From assembly GCA_902767845.1 (NCBI GenBank), contig CACXIV010000006.1, positions 1 through 57,780 of the forward strand: a stretch of DNA of 57,780 bases. Reading direction: 5' to 3'. Shown in pieces: positions 36,179 to 45,422 of this stretch. Under the pieces are notes generated by a model. The model saw nothing but the letters and a program-made list of their open reading frames with translations, searched no databases and was not told where the DNA came from. The stretch comes from an uncultured Ruminococcus sp. GTDB lineage: Bacteria > Bacillota > Clostridia > Oscillospirales > Acutalibacteraceae. Within the stretch, counting starts at the first letter, position 1. Every line of letters starts with the position of its first letter. The position numbers and the translations under genes were made by a program.

Positions 36179-36783
36179 TAATCCAAGCTTCCGTAAACCT
36201 CTTCAAGCGCTCCGCCGACATTATCTCTGTCCTTAGTCATCAGCGCGAGCATTGTTTTGTACACGGTCGAGGGATAGCTTAAAAAGCTTTTTTTGATTAT
36301 CTCAGCCTGCTCAATATCGGGAGCGTACAGCGTAAAGCTGAGCAGATCGATATCTCCGCCCGATACGGTGCATTTTACGTTAAAGCCGCTTTCCGTCCTT
36401 TCGATATCAACAAAGTTTTCCCTTGCGGTCTTTCTGTCCGCAAGCAGCTTTAAGGCGCACCTTACCGCCTTGTCCTTGACCGAATAGGCAAGGGTGGAGT
36501 CGAGCTGTTCCGCGATCATTTTGCCGTTATCGCTGAGCGAATATACGGTCTCGGATCCATCGGAAGCACATTCGATAAGATTCCTGTCCGCGACAAGCTC
36601 GTCAAAGGCAGCGGAAACCTCAAAGAAATTCGCGAGCTCGTCCTCGCGGATAGCCTCAATTATCAGATCTCTGCTCATATTTTCTTTTACAGAATAATAT
36701 AGATAGCAAATCAGCGTTTTGATCTCATATTTACTTCTAAGTCCGCCGGGAGCGATCCCTTCGTCAAATGTATTAAACAGCAT
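36178..36783 (-). CDS. DUF4364 family protein (winged-helix-like)
   Basis: A 201-residue protein matching DUF4364: a start near LRSKYEIKTLICYLYYSV, a winged-helix-like N-terminal half (ANFFEVSAAFDELVADRNLI...YSLSDNGKMIAEQL) and a C-terminal mixed alpha/beta part. It is probably a regulator with no known signal. ATG 36783 is chosen because AGGTGA is five bases upstream; the in-frame ATG at 36792 overlaps that site. It is divergent from nfeD. Confidence 0.78.
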   Translation of the reverse strand: MLFNTFDEGIAPGGLRSKYEIKTLICYLYYSVKENMSRDLIIEAIREDELANFFEVSAAFDELVADRNLIECASDGSETVYSLSDNGKMIAEQLDSTLAYSVKDKAVRCALKLLADRKTARENFVDIERTESGFNVKCTVSGGDIDLLSFTLYAPDIEQAEIIKKSFLSYPSTVYKTMLALMTKDRDNVGGALEEVYGSLD

Positions 36784-36861
36784 AAAAATCACCTGTAAGC
36801 TAGATATCTATCTTATTATAACACATAATATAAAAAAAGTGTAGTGCATTATTAAAAATAA

Positions 36862-36890
36862 TTGACTGTGTATTTGCAATATGCTATTAT
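36862..36890 (+). promoter_or_regulatory. promoter of nfeD and the SPFH gene
   Basis: TTGACT (36862-36867) and TATTAT (36885-36890), spacer 17 nt, about 30 bp before the ATG. Confidence 0.72.
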
Positions 36891-36919
36891 TAATATAGTT
36901 CACGTAAAGGAGCGGTGAT

Positions 36920-37366
36920 ATGGAAAAATACATGCCTTTTATTTGGATCGGCTTTGCCGTATTGATGGCTGTCTGTGAGGCCGCGACTACCCAGCTCGTT
37001 TCTATCTGGTTTGTTGTAGGCGCGATAGCCGCGGCGGTGACGACGATATTCACGCCGAACATTTTTATCCAGCTCATTGTATTCTTAGCCTTTTCCGCGG
37101 CGTCGCTGATCATAACAAGGCCGCTTGTAAAAAAGCTTAAAAGAAAAAACAACACGGTGAGCACCAACGCCGACCGTCTGATAGGGCAGACCGGAGTAGT
37201 AATCTCCGAGATAAAAACTGATCAGGATGTCGGACAGGTAAAGGTAATGGGAGAGATCTGGAGCGCCAAAGCAAAGAACGCGCCGGTCTCAAAAGACAGC
37301 AAGGTAAAGGTTCTTTCAATCGAGGGCGTAAAGCTAATCGTCGAACCCGAAAATAAGGAGGAATAA
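36920..37366 (+). CDS. NfeD-like membrane protein
   Basis: A 148-residue short NfeD: about three membrane helices (to about residue 70) and an OB-fold domain (about 78-145, LIGQTGVVISEI...GEIWSAKA...VKVLSIEGVKLIVEP). Short NfeD proteins pair with SPFH proteins in membrane microdomains, and the SPFH gene follows by two bases. AAAGGAG precedes the ATG. Confidence 0.9.
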   Translation: MEKYMPFIWIGFAVLMAVCEAATTQLVSIWFVVGAIAAAVTTIFTPNIFIQLIVFLAFSAASLIITRPLVKKLKRKNNTVSTNADRLIGQTGVVISEIKTDQDVGQVKVMGEIWSAKAKNAPVSKDSKVKVLSIEGVKLIVEPENKEE

Positions 37367-37368
37367 TT

Positions 37369-38271
37369 ATGGGACCCGTAATCGGAATTATTGTAGCAAG
37401 TGTGATAGCGCTTATCCTGTTGATTTTGATCGTTCGCAATATCAAGATAGTACCGCAGGCTCACGCCTATGTTATCGAGCGTCTCGGCGCGTATCACGCG
37501 ACATGGGAAACAGGACTCCACCTCAAGGTGCCGTTCATTGACCGTATTTCAAAGAAGGTGTCGCTCAAGGAGCAGGTCGTTGACTTTCCGCCTCAGCCTG
37601 TAATCACGCGCGACAACGTAACCATGCAGATCGACACGGTTGTTTATTTTGAAATAACCGATCCAAAGCTTTACACCTACGGCGTAGAGCGTCCGCTCAG
37701 CGCGATCGAGAATCTCACAGCCACCACGCTGAGAAACATCATCGGCGACCTTGAGCTTGACAACACGCTCACCTCGCGCGATACGATCAATGACAAGATC
37801 AGGATCATCCTCGACGAAGCTACCGACGCTTGGGGAATCCGCGTGATCCGCGTAGAGCTCAAGAACATCCTTCCTCCGCGCGAGATTCAGGACGCGATGG
37901 AAAAGCAGATGAAGGCTGAGCGCGAAAGACGCGCGCGTATCCTTGACGCCGAAGGCGAAAAGCGCAGTCAGATCCTCGTCGCGGAAGGTCTTAAAGAATC
38001 CGCTATTCTAAAGGCCGACGCCGTTAAGGAGCAGAAGATCCGCGAGGCTCAGGGTGAGGCTGAGGCTATCCTTACAGTTCAAAAGGCTAACGCCGACGCT
38101 TTGAGGATGCTCAACGACGCGGCGCCTTCCGACAGGATCATTCAGCTCAAGAGCCTTGAGGCGTTTACAAAGGCGGCGGACGGCAAAGCTACAAAAATCA
38201 TTATCCCGTCCGATATCCAGAGTCTTGCCGGTAATGTTACCGCCATCAAAGAAATCTGGAAAGATCAATAA
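37369..38271 (+). CDS. SPFH/band 7 membrane protein (QmcA/paraslipin-like)
   Basis: A 300-residue protein with an N-terminal membrane helix (about 5-22) and an SPFH domain (about 25-190) containing VPQAHAYVIERLGAYHATWETGLH and VDTVVYFEITDPKLYTYGVE. A charged coiled coil (about 185-240, KQMKAERERRARILDAEGEKRSQILVAEG) and a paraslipin-like C-terminus follow. Such proteins form large cage-like rings in the membrane and control proteases. It is co-transcribed with nfeD. Confidence 0.92.
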   Translation: MGPVIGIIVASVIALILLILIVRNIKIVPQAHAYVIERLGAYHATWETGLHLKVPFIDRISKKVSLKEQVVDFPPQPVITRDNVTMQIDTVVYFEITDPKLYTYGVERPLSAIENLTATTLRNIIGDLELDNTLTSRDTINDKIRIILDEATDAWGIRVIRVELKNILPPREIQDAMEKQMKAERERRARILDAEGEKRSQILVAEGLKESAILKADAVKEQKIREAQGEAEAILTVQKANADALRMLNDAAPSDRIIQLKSLEAFTKAADGKATKIIIPSDIQSLAGNVTAIKEIWKDQ

Positions 38272-38280
38272 GGTGATCGC

Positions 38281-39729
38281 TTGTACTGGATAGAATTACT
38301 CTGGTATTTTATATTTATTTCTTTTTGCGGCTGGCTTTTCAGCAGTCTGTTCCACTTTTTCAGTGAAAAGAAATTCTACAACAAGGGCTTCTTAACGACG
38401 CCCTTTTGTCCTACATACGGGGCGGGAGCGCTTATCTGCTACCTCGTATTTGAGCCGCTGACCGACAATTTCATAATAATCTTTATCGGCTCTGCGCTGC
38501 TGCTCTCTTTCTTTACTGTCTCAGCCGGCTTTTTGGGGGAGAAGATCCTCGGCTGCAAGCCGTGGGATTACTCCTCGATGAAGTTTGGTATCGGCAGTTA
38601 CCTGACCGTGCCCTTCGCAGCTGTATTGGGCTTGGGAGGCGCGTTCTCGGTAAAAATGCTCATACCGCTTTTCAGGCTCGCGATCACGAGGATCCCCGAT
38701 ACGGTCAGCATGATAACGGCGCTTTCTGTTCTGCTTCTGATTATTATTGACTGCGTATTCTCGTTCGTCACTATTTTCAGACTTAAAAAGCGAATAAACG
38801 CCGCAAAATACGACCCGGCTTTTTTGCGCGACGATATTTCCGAGGAACAGCTAAAGGAGCTTGAATACAACTACAACCGGATCTTTGCGAACAACATCCT
38901 CCGCAAAAGGATGGCGCAGGCGTTTCCCGAGCTCCACCGCTCCGCTTATATAAAGGCGGTGGGAGACAGGCTCGGCGAGATCAAGGAAGAAAACAAAAAG
39001 CAGTTTGATCCGTTCTACGCTAACAAAAGCGACAAGCCGTTTGCCTCGGGGCTTTGTTACGAAAAGCTGTTCTCGCTGTTTTTGCTCGGCTCATTCGTCG
39101 GCACCTGCATCGAAACCGTTTACGCCCTGATAGTAGAGGGTCATTTTGAGTTCAGGGTCGGCGTCGTCTACGGACCTTTTATCCCGGTATACGGCGGCGG
39201 AGCCTGCCTGCTTACGATAGCGCTATATAAGCTCTACAAGCTGAGCGATACTCTCGTATTCCTCATCAGCGGCGCTCTCGGCGCGTTTTTCGAGTACATC
39301 TGCTCGTGGGGTCAGGAAAAGCTGCTCGGCACGGTATCGTGGGATTACAGCGATATGCCGCTGAATATAGGCGGAAGGACCTGCCTGCTGTATTCGTTTT
39401 TCTGGGGATTTCTCGGACTTGTATGGATACGCTACCTGTATCCCTTCGCCTCAAAAATGATAGAAAAGGCGCCAAAAAAACAAGGCTCGATCCTTGTGGT
39501 GGTACTGAGCGTATTCATGATATACAACGGATTCATCACCGTTACGGCTATCCACCGCTGGAACGAGCGCGCGGCAGGTGAACCGGCCTCAAACGCGTTT
39601 GAAGTATATCTTGACGATCATTTTGACGACGACAGGATGAAGCTGCTGTTTCCGCACATGCGAGACGGCGACACGCTCGAAGAGCTTCAAGCGGAAGATC
39701 ACGCTCCCGACAGTGTAAAAATTCAATAA
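38281..39729 (+). CDS. duplicated CmpB-type membrane protein (putative ABC transporter permease family)
   Basis: A 482-residue membrane protein with two tandem copies of the ABC_trans_CmpB domain. The first has FYNKGFLTTPFCPTYGAGALICYLVFE then PWDYSSMKFGIGSYLTVPF; the second has FEFRVGVVYGPFIPVYGGGACL then SWDYSDMPLNIGGRTCLLYSFFWG. A charged stretch (about 165-250) separates them. Most family members are single-copy, so this is an internal duplication. No transport substrate is known. TTG 38281 follows AAGGTGAT. It is 9 bp after the SPFH gene. Confidence 0.8.
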   Translation: MYWIELLWYFIFISFCGWLFSSLFHFFSEKKFYNKGFLTTPFCPTYGAGALICYLVFEPLTDNFIIIFIGSALLLSFFTVSAGFLGEKILGCKPWDYSSMKFGIGSYLTVPFAAVLGLGGAFSVKMLIPLFRLAITRIPDTVSMITALSVLLLIIIDCVFSFVTIFRLKKRINAAKYDPAFLRDDISEEQLKELEYNYNRIFANNILRKRMAQAFPELHRSAYIKAVGDRLGEIKEENKKQFDPFYANKSDKPFASGLCYEKLFSLFLLGSFVGTCIETVYALIVEGHFEFRVGVVYGPFIPVYGGGACLLTIALYKLYKLSDTLVFLISGALGAFFEYICSWGQEKLLGTVSWDYSDMPLNIGGRTCLLYSFFWGFLGLVWIRYLYPFASKMIEKAPKKQGSILVVVLSVFMIYNGFITVTAIHRWNERAAGEPASNAFEVYLDDHFDDDRMKLLFPHMRDGDTLEELQAEDHAPDSVKIQ

Positions 39730-39779
39730 TTTAGCTAAAAAGGGCAGATTTTTTCTGTCCTTTTAATTCTTTTACGCTA

Positions 39780-39808
39780 TTGAAATTCAGCGCGATATTA
39801 TATATAAT
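39780..39808 (+). promoter_or_regulatory. purine operon promoter
   Basis: TTGAAA (39780-39785) and TATAAT (39803-39808), spacer 17 nt. The leader is only about 45 nt, too short for a purine riboswitch. No PurBox (CGAA-type repeats) was recognised. Confidence 0.72.
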
Positions 39809-39861
39809 ATATAAGTTAAAGTATGCTCAAATATCAAACAATAATTTTAAGGAGTAATGAT

Positions 39862-40359
39862 ATGAAAAAGGTAGCAATCATAATGGGTTCGGACAGCGAT
39901 TTTCCCGTTGTGTCAAAGGCGGTAAAAAAGCTAAAGGAATTTGACGTTCCGTATGAGGTTCACGTAATGAGCGCGCACAGAACGCCCGACGCCGCGATCA
40001 GCTTTTCGGCAGGCGCCAGGGAAAACGGCTTCGGAGTCATTATCGCCGCAGCCGGAATGGCGGCGCACCTCGCCGGAGTTTTAGCCGCGAAAACGACTCT
40101 GCCGGTGATCGGTATACCCTGCAAATCCGCTCAGCTTGACGGAATGGACGCGCTTTTGGCGACCGTTATGATGCCCACCGGTATTCCCGTGGCAACAGTA
40201 GCGATCGACGGAGCCGCTAACGCCGCGATCCTCGCCGTAGAGATGCTCGCGCTCTCTGACGACGCCCTCGCTGAAAAGCTTGAGGAAATGAAGGCGGATA
40301 TGGAAAAAGGCGTCGCCGCAAAGGATGAGGCGATGCAGATCAAGGTGGCTGAGCTTTAA
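39862..40359 (+). CDS. purE: N5-carboxyaminoimidazole ribonucleotide mutase (class I PurE)
   Basis: A 165-residue class I PurE that moves the carboxylate of N5-CAIR to give CAIR. Motifs are MGSDSDFPVV, VMSAHRTPD and AAAGMAAHLAGV. ATG 39862 follows AAGGAG by seven bases; an upstream ATG at 39823 lies near the promoter and is rejected. Class I PurE needs a PurK elsewhere. Its stop overlaps the purF start (TAATG). Confidence 0.94.
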   Translation: MKKVAIIMGSDSDFPVVSKAVKKLKEFDVPYEVHVMSAHRTPDAAISFSAGARENGFGVIIAAAGMAAHLAGVLAAKTTLPVIGIPCKSAQLDGMDALLATVMMPTGIPVATVAIDGAANAAILAVEMLALSDDALAEKLEEMKADMEKGVAAKDEAMQIKVAEL

Positions 40360-41807
40360 TGACAAAATATGTAAATATAGATCCGCGGCTCGACAAGGCT
40401 AACGACGAGTGCGGAGTATTCGGAATATACAATAGTGACGGTCTTGATGTTGTGGCGATAACCCACGACGCGCTTTACGGCCTTCAGCACCGCGGTCAGA
40501 TCAGCGCCGGCATAACCGTGAACAACAACGGCAGCTTTTCTACCGTAAAGGAGCTCGGCATGGTTTCCGAGGTCTTTCCCGACAAGGTGCTGCGCAAGCT
40601 GGCAAACGGAATAATCGCTGTCGGTCATGTCCGCTACACATCAAACCAAAGCCTCGACCGCGCGGCAAATCAACCGCTCGTGCTCAGGTACAAGGAGGGC
40701 TCGATCGCAATATCGAGCAACGGCTCCATAACGAACTTCCCCGAGATCAGAAAAGAGCTTGAGCGCGGAGGCGCGATCTTCCAGTCCAATTCAAACGCCG
40801 AGCTCATGGCGTATGTCATCGCCACTGAGCGCTGCTCGACCGATAACCTCGAGGACGCCGTATTAAACTCAATGAAAAAGCTCGAGGGAGCTTATTCTAC
40901 CGTTATCTGCGCTCCGACAAGGCTGATGGCTTTCCGCGATAAGTTCGGATTCAGACCGCTTTGTATCGGCAAGCTCAAAAACAGCTACGTATTTTCGTCC
41001 GAGAGCTGCGTATTCGACAGCATCGGAGCCGAATTTGTCAGGGACGTCAAGCCGGGCGAGATGGTCGTGGTCACAAATGAGGGAATAAAAAGCTACATGC
41101 TCGATACCGAGCCCGTAAAGACCTCGCTTTGTTTGTTCGAGTATGTTTATCTTGCGCGTCCCGACAGCGTGATCGACGGCGTAAGCGTCCATTCGGCGCG
41201 CCTAAAGGCAGGCGAGCTCCTGTTCAGCGAGTACCCGATCGACGCCGACATGGTGTGCGGAGTACCCGATTCGGGAATAATCGCCGCCGAGGGCTACGCA
41301 AAGGCTTCAAATATCCCATACGGCATGGGCTTTATGAAAAATAAATTTATCGGCAGAAAAGTCGGCACCGGCATGGACAAGAAAAAACGTCTTATGCAGA
41401 CAAAGCTGACCGCTCTGAAATCAAACGTCGAGGGCAAGCGGATAATCGTTATCGACGACTCCATCGTCCGCGGCGAGACCTCAAAGCACATCGTTAAGCT
41501 ATTGAGGGACGCAGGCGCGACGGAAGTCCATATGCTCGTAAGCTCGCCGCCGTTTATTTTCCCGTGCTACTTCGGCATCGACATCAGCGACAAGGACAAT
41601 CTTATCGCCAACAAGATGACGAACGAAGAGATCAGGCGCGAGATCGGCGCGGATTCGCTCGGCTACCTCAGCGTAGAGAGCGTTCGCAAGATCGCAAAGG
41701 ACGCGGACATAGATTTGTGCGACGGCTGCTTTACCAAGAATTTCAGCGCAAAAGTGCCGACCACATTCTTTGTAGATAAATACGCAAATAAAATATCGAA
41801 AAAGTAA
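40359..41807 (+). CDS. purF: amidophosphoribosyltransferase
   Basis: A 482-residue PurF, which makes phosphoribosylamine from PRPP and glutamine. The nucleophile is C18 in DECGVFGIY, so a propeptide of about 17 residues would be removed. The PRPP loop is IIVIDDSIVRGETSK. Cysteines in SPPFIFPCYFGID and DLCDGCFTKNF match the iron-sulfur ligands known in the Bacillus enzyme, so an oxygen-sensitive cluster is likely. Confidence 0.96.
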   Translation: MTKYVNIDPRLDKANDECGVFGIYNSDGLDVVAITHDALYGLQHRGQISAGITVNNNGSFSTVKELGMVSEVFPDKVLRKLANGIIAVGHVRYTSNQSLDRAANQPLVLRYKEGSIAISSNGSITNFPEIRKELERGGAIFQSNSNAELMAYVIATERCSTDNLEDAVLNSMKKLEGAYSTVICAPTRLMAFRDKFGFRPLCIGKLKNSYVFSSESCVFDSIGAEFVRDVKPGEMVVVTNEGIKSYMLDTEPVKTSLCLFEYVYLARPDSVIDGVSVHSARLKAGELLFSEYPIDADMVCGVPDSGIIAAEGYAKASNIPYGMGFMKNKFIGRKVGTGMDKKKRLMQTKLTALKSNVEGKRIIVIDDSIVRGETSKHIVKLLRDAGATEVHMLVSSPPFIFPCYFGIDISDKDNLIANKMTNEEIRREIGADSLGYLSVESVRKIAKDADIDLCDGCFTKNFSAKVPTTFFVDKYANKISKK

Positions 41808-41819
41808 CGGAGGAATTTT

Positions 41820-42854
41820 ATGGAAAGCTTTTCAGAGAGTTACAAGGCGGCCGGCGTTGACATCACCGCGGGCTACAAATCGGTAGAACTGATGAAAAAG
41901 CACGTCGCGCGCACCAATATCCCGGGCGTAGTATCGGGCATAGGCGGCTTCGGCGGACTTTTCGCGCCAGACTTCAAAGGCATGGAAGAGCCTGTGCTCA
42001 TCAGCGGCACCGACGGCGTCGGCACAAAAATCAAGCTGGCGTTTTTGCTTGACAAGCACAACACTATCGGAATAGACTCCGTTGCCATGTGCGTAAATGA
42101 CGTTATCTGCTGCGGAGCAAAGCCGCTGTTTTTCCTCGACTATATCGCGATCGGCAAGAACATCCCCGAAAAGGTCGCCTCGATCGTAGAGGGTATCGCC
42201 GAGGGCTGCGTTCAGTCAGGCTGCGCGCTTATCGGAGGAGAGACAGCAGAACATCCCGGACTCATGCCGGTTGACGAGTACGACGTCGCAGGCTTCTGCG
42301 TAGGTATCGCGGACAAGCCCAAGATGATCGACGGCTCAAAGCTCACACCCGGCGACGTTCTTTTGGGACTCCGTTCGTCCGGCGTCCACTCAAACGGCTT
42401 CTCGCTCGTCAGAAAGATATTTGACATCAACGAAACTACGGTAAACAACACATATCCCGAGCTCGACAAGCCGCTCGGAGAAACTCTTTTGACTCCCACA
42501 AAGATCTACGTCAAGCCGATCCTCGCGCTCATGGAGCAGGTCGAGGTAAAGGCTGTGTCCCACATCACCGGCGGCGGCTTCTACGAAAATATCCCGCGCA
42601 TGCTGACCGACGGATTATCGGCCAAGATCAACAAGGACTCCATCCCGGTGCTTCCGATCTTCAAGCTTATGCAGAGAGTCGGAAACATCAGCGAGCACGA
42701 CATGTTCAATACCTTCAATATGGGCGTCGGAATGGTCGTTGCCGTATCAAAGGAAGAGGCGGACAAGGCTCTTGAAGTCCTCAGGGCAAACGGCGAGGAC
42801 GCGGTCGTTCTCGGCGAGGTCATCGAGGGAACAAAAGGAGTTGTGTTCGGGTAA
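41820..42854 (+). CDS. purM: phosphoribosylformylglycinamidine cyclo-ligase
   Basis: A 344-residue AIR synthetase: ATP-dependent closure of FGAM to AIR. It has the segment [34 protein letters not shown], and [31 protein letters not shown] precedes the ATG. Its stop overlaps the purN start. Confidence 0.96.
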   Translation: MESFSESYKAAGVDITAGYKSVELMKKHVARTNIPGVVSGIGGFGGLFAPDFKGMEEPVLISGTDGVGTKIKLAFLLDKHNTIGIDSVAMCVNDVICCGAKPLFFLDYIAIGKNIPEKVASIVEGIAEGCVQSGCALIGGETAEHPGLMPVDEYDVAGFCVGIADKPKMIDGSKLTPGDVLLGLRSSGVHSNGFSLVRKIFDINETTVNNTYPELDKPLGETLLTPTKIYVKPILALMEQVEVKAVSHITGGGFYENIPRMLTDGLSAKINKDSIPVLPIFKLMQRVGNISEHDMFNTFNMGVGMVVAVSKEEADKALEVLRANGEDAVVLGEVIEGTKGVVFG

Positions 42855-43480
42855 TGAAAAACATAGTCGTTCTTGTTTCGGGCGGAGGCACCAATCTCCA
42901 GGCGCTCATCGACGCGCAAAGCAGGGGAGAGCTGAAAAACGGCAAGATCACCTGCGTTATCTCGTCCAATCCAAACGCCTACGCGCTTGAACGCGCCGCG
43001 AACAACGGCATTGAAACAGCCGTTATCAGGCGCAGGGACTTTGATTCCTTTGAAAAATACGACGACGCTCTGACCGAGCTTTTGCAAAGCAAAAACGCCG
43101 ACGTTGTTGTACTTGCCGGATTTATGACTATCCTCGGCTCAAAGGTAATAAAAGCGTTTGAGAACAGGATCATCAACATCCATCCCGCGCTGATCCCATC
43201 CTTTTGCGGCGAGGGCTATTACGGTCTCAGAGTACACGAGGAAGCGCTTAAAAAGGGAGTAAAGGTAACCGGCGCCACCGCGCATTTTGTAAATGAGATC
43301 TGCGACGGCGGACCCATCATCATACAAAAGGCGGTAGAGGTAATGCCCGGCGACACACCCGAGATCCTGCAGAGAAGAGTAATGGAGCAGGCAGAATGGA
43401 AAATACTTCCAAAGGCGGTATCGCTCTTCTGCGAGGACAAAATAAGGGTAATAGGTAATAAAACCGAGATTTCGGAATAA
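42854..43480 (+). CDS. purN: phosphoribosylglycinamide formyltransferase
   Basis: A 208-residue GAR transformylase using 10-formyl-THF. VLVSGGGTNLQALID, the catalytic Asn/His segment IINIHPALIPSF, and HFVNEICDGGPII are intact. The start ATG overlaps the purM stop (TAATG). Confidence 0.94.
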   Translation: MKNIVVLVSGGGTNLQALIDAQSRGELKNGKITCVISSNPNAYALERAANNGIETAVIRRRDFDSFEKYDDALTELLQSKNADVVVLAGFMTILGSKVIKAFENRIINIHPALIPSFCGEGYYGLRVHEEALKKGVKVTGATAHFVNEICDGGPIIIQKAVEVMPGDTPEILQRRVMEQAEWKILPKAVSLFCEDKIRVIGNKTEISE

Positions 43481-43497
43481 TTTTACGGAGGATAAAA

Positions 43498-44214
43498 ATG
43501 AAAGCTGTATCTTTAGAAAAAGAATTAAGTTCAACCGCTTATCCCGGCAGAGGCATCATACTCGGCAGAACAGCCGACGGCGCCAAGGCTGTAATCGCGT
43601 ACTTCATTATGGGCAGAAGCGAGAACAGCCGCAACAGAGTTTTTGTTGAGACCGAGGACGGTATCAAGACCGAGGCGTTCGATCCCGCAAAGCTTACGGA
43701 TCCCTCGCTCATCATCTACTCTCCCGTGCGCGTGCTCGGCAACAAGACCATTGTAACAAACGGCGATCAGACCGATACTATATACGAGCTGATGAATCAG
43801 CAGCTCACCTTTGAGCAGTCGCTCCGTACGCGCGAGTTCGAGCCCGACAAGCCCAACTACACCCCGAGGATCTCGGGCATAGTTAAATGCTCAAACGGCA
43901 AGATGAACTACGCTATGTCAATTCTTAAGAGCGCCGACGGCGATCCCGACTGCTGCGAGCGCTACACCTTCTCATACGACGCTCCTCTCGCCGGCAAGGG
44001 CAGATTCATCCACACCTATATGGGCGACGGAGATCCGCTCCCCAGCTTTGAGGGCGAGCCCACTCTCGTAGAGATCGAAAACGACAGCATCGACGCCTTT
44101 GCCGATAAGGTATGGAACGCGCTCGACGACGACAACAAGGTTTCTCTTTTTGTAAGATACATCGACATCGCCACCGGCGAATACGAGTCAAAGATCATCA
44201 ACAAAAATAAGTAA
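43498..44214 (+). CDS. purO: IMP cyclohydrolase, PurO-type
   Basis: A 238-residue protein of the archaeal-type IMP cyclohydrolase family (PurO, Pfam IMP_cyclohyd), with YPGRGIILGRTADGAKAVIAYFIMGRSENSRNRVF. It closes FAICAR to IMP. It is not related to the PurH N-terminal cyclohydrolase, which is absent here, so this enzyme replaces it; the AICAR transformylase follows by 12 bp. ACGGAGG precedes ATG. Confidence 0.9.
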   Translation: MKAVSLEKELSSTAYPGRGIILGRTADGAKAVIAYFIMGRSENSRNRVFVETEDGIKTEAFDPAKLTDPSLIIYSPVRVLGNKTIVTNGDQTDTIYELMNQQLTFEQSLRTREFEPDKPNYTPRISGIVKCSNGKMNYAMSILKSADGDPDCCERYTFSYDAPLAGKGRFIHTYMGDGDPLPSFEGEPTLVEIENDSIDAFADKVWNALDDDNKVSLFVRYIDIATGEYESKIINKNK

Positions 44215-44226
44215 GGGGATATTAAA

Positions 44227-45405
44227 ATGAACGAATTAATGCTTAAATACGGCTGTAACCCTAACCAGAAGCCGTCAAAGATCTTCATGCAGGACGGCGG
44301 CGAGCTTCCGGTTGAGGTCCTCAACGGCAAGCCCGGTTACATCAATTTTCTTGACGCTTTCAACTCGTGGCAGCTCGTCAGGGAGCTCAAGGCAGCTACG
44401 GGACTTCCCGCCGCGGCTTCCTTCAAGCATGTAAGCCCTGCCGGCGCCGCTGTCGCTACAGAGCTTTCCGACACGCTTAAAAAGATCTATTTCGTAGACG
44501 ATCTCGAGCTTTCTCCCATAGCCTCGGCATACGCCATGGCGCGCGGCGCTGACAGAATGTCCTCATACGGCGACTGGGTGGCGCTCTCCGACACCTGCGA
44601 CGTGCAGACAGCCAAGCTCCTCGCGCGCGAGGTATCAGACGGAATCATCGCTCCCGGCTACACCGACGAGGCTCTTGAGGTTTTAAAGACCAAGAGAAAG
44701 GGCAATTATAATGTAATCAAGATCGACGAAAACTACGTCCCCGCTCCGCTCGAGCACAAGGATGTATTCGGTATCACCTTTGAGCAGGGCAGAAACGAGC
44801 TTAAAATCGACGAAGCCATGCTCATGCAGAACATCGTGACCGAGAATAAAAATCTTACAGAAGACGCGAAGCGCGACCTTCTTATCGCGCTTATCACGCT
44901 CAAATACACCCAGTCAAACTCCGTATGCTACGCAAAGGGCGGACAGGCGATCGGCGTAGGCGCAGGTCAGCAGTCGAGGATCCACTGCACAAGACTCGCC
45001 GGCAACAAGGCCGACATCTGGTATCTCAGACAGCATCCGAAGGTAATGAACCTTCCGTTCGTTGACAACATCCGCCGCCCCGACAGAGATAATACGATCG
45101 ACGTATATATCTCCGACGATTACGAGGATGTGCTTGCAGACGGCGTTTGGGAGCAGTTCTTCAAGACAAAGCCCGAACCCCTTACAAGAGAAGAAAAGAA
45201 GGAATGGCTCGCTACACAAAGCGGCGTTTCACTCGGCTCTGACGCCTTTTTCCCGTTCGGCGACAATATCGAGAGAGCAAAGCGCTCGGGCGTTGAGTTC
45301 GTAGCTCAGCCCGGAGGCTCCATCCGCGACGACAACGTGATCGACACCTGCAACAAGTACAATATGACTATGTCGTTCACGGGAATCAGACTTTTCCATC
45401 ACTGA
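44227..45405 (+). CDS. purH: AICAR formyltransferase, stand-alone (PurH C-terminal type)
   Basis: A 392-residue protein equal to the transformylase part of PurH, with MLKYGCNPNQKPSKIF, ASFKHVSPAGAAVA, GGQAIGVGAGQQSRIHCTRLAG and the terminal FTGIRLFHH. It formylates AICAR with 10-formyl-THF. The usual PurH N-terminal IMP cyclohydrolase domain is missing and is supplied by the PurO-type neighbour. Confidence 0.93.
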   Translation: MNELMLKYGCNPNQKPSKIFMQDGGELPVEVLNGKPGYINFLDAFNSWQLVRELKAATGLPAAASFKHVSPAGAAVATELSDTLKKIYFVDDLELSPIASAYAMARGADRMSSYGDWVALSDTCDVQTAKLLAREVSDGIIAPGYTDEALEVLKTKRKGNYNVIKIDENYVPAPLEHKDVFGITFEQGRNELKIDEAMLMQNIVTENKNLTEDAKRDLLIALITLKYTQSNSVCYAKGGQAIGVGAGQQSRIHCTRLAGNKADIWYLRQHPKVMNLPFVDNIRRPDRDNTIDVYISDDYEDVLADGVWEQFFKTKPEPLTREEKKEWLATQSGVSLGSDAFFPFGDNIERAKRSGVEFVAQPGGSIRDDNVIDTCNKYNMTMSFTGIRLFHH

Positions 45406-45422
45406 TATTTTGAGGTAGCGAT

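Noticed and set aside
39809-39861. Possible purine riboswitch before purE
   Set aside because: The leader is about 45 nt, too short for the aptamer plus expression platform, and no aptamer core is seen.
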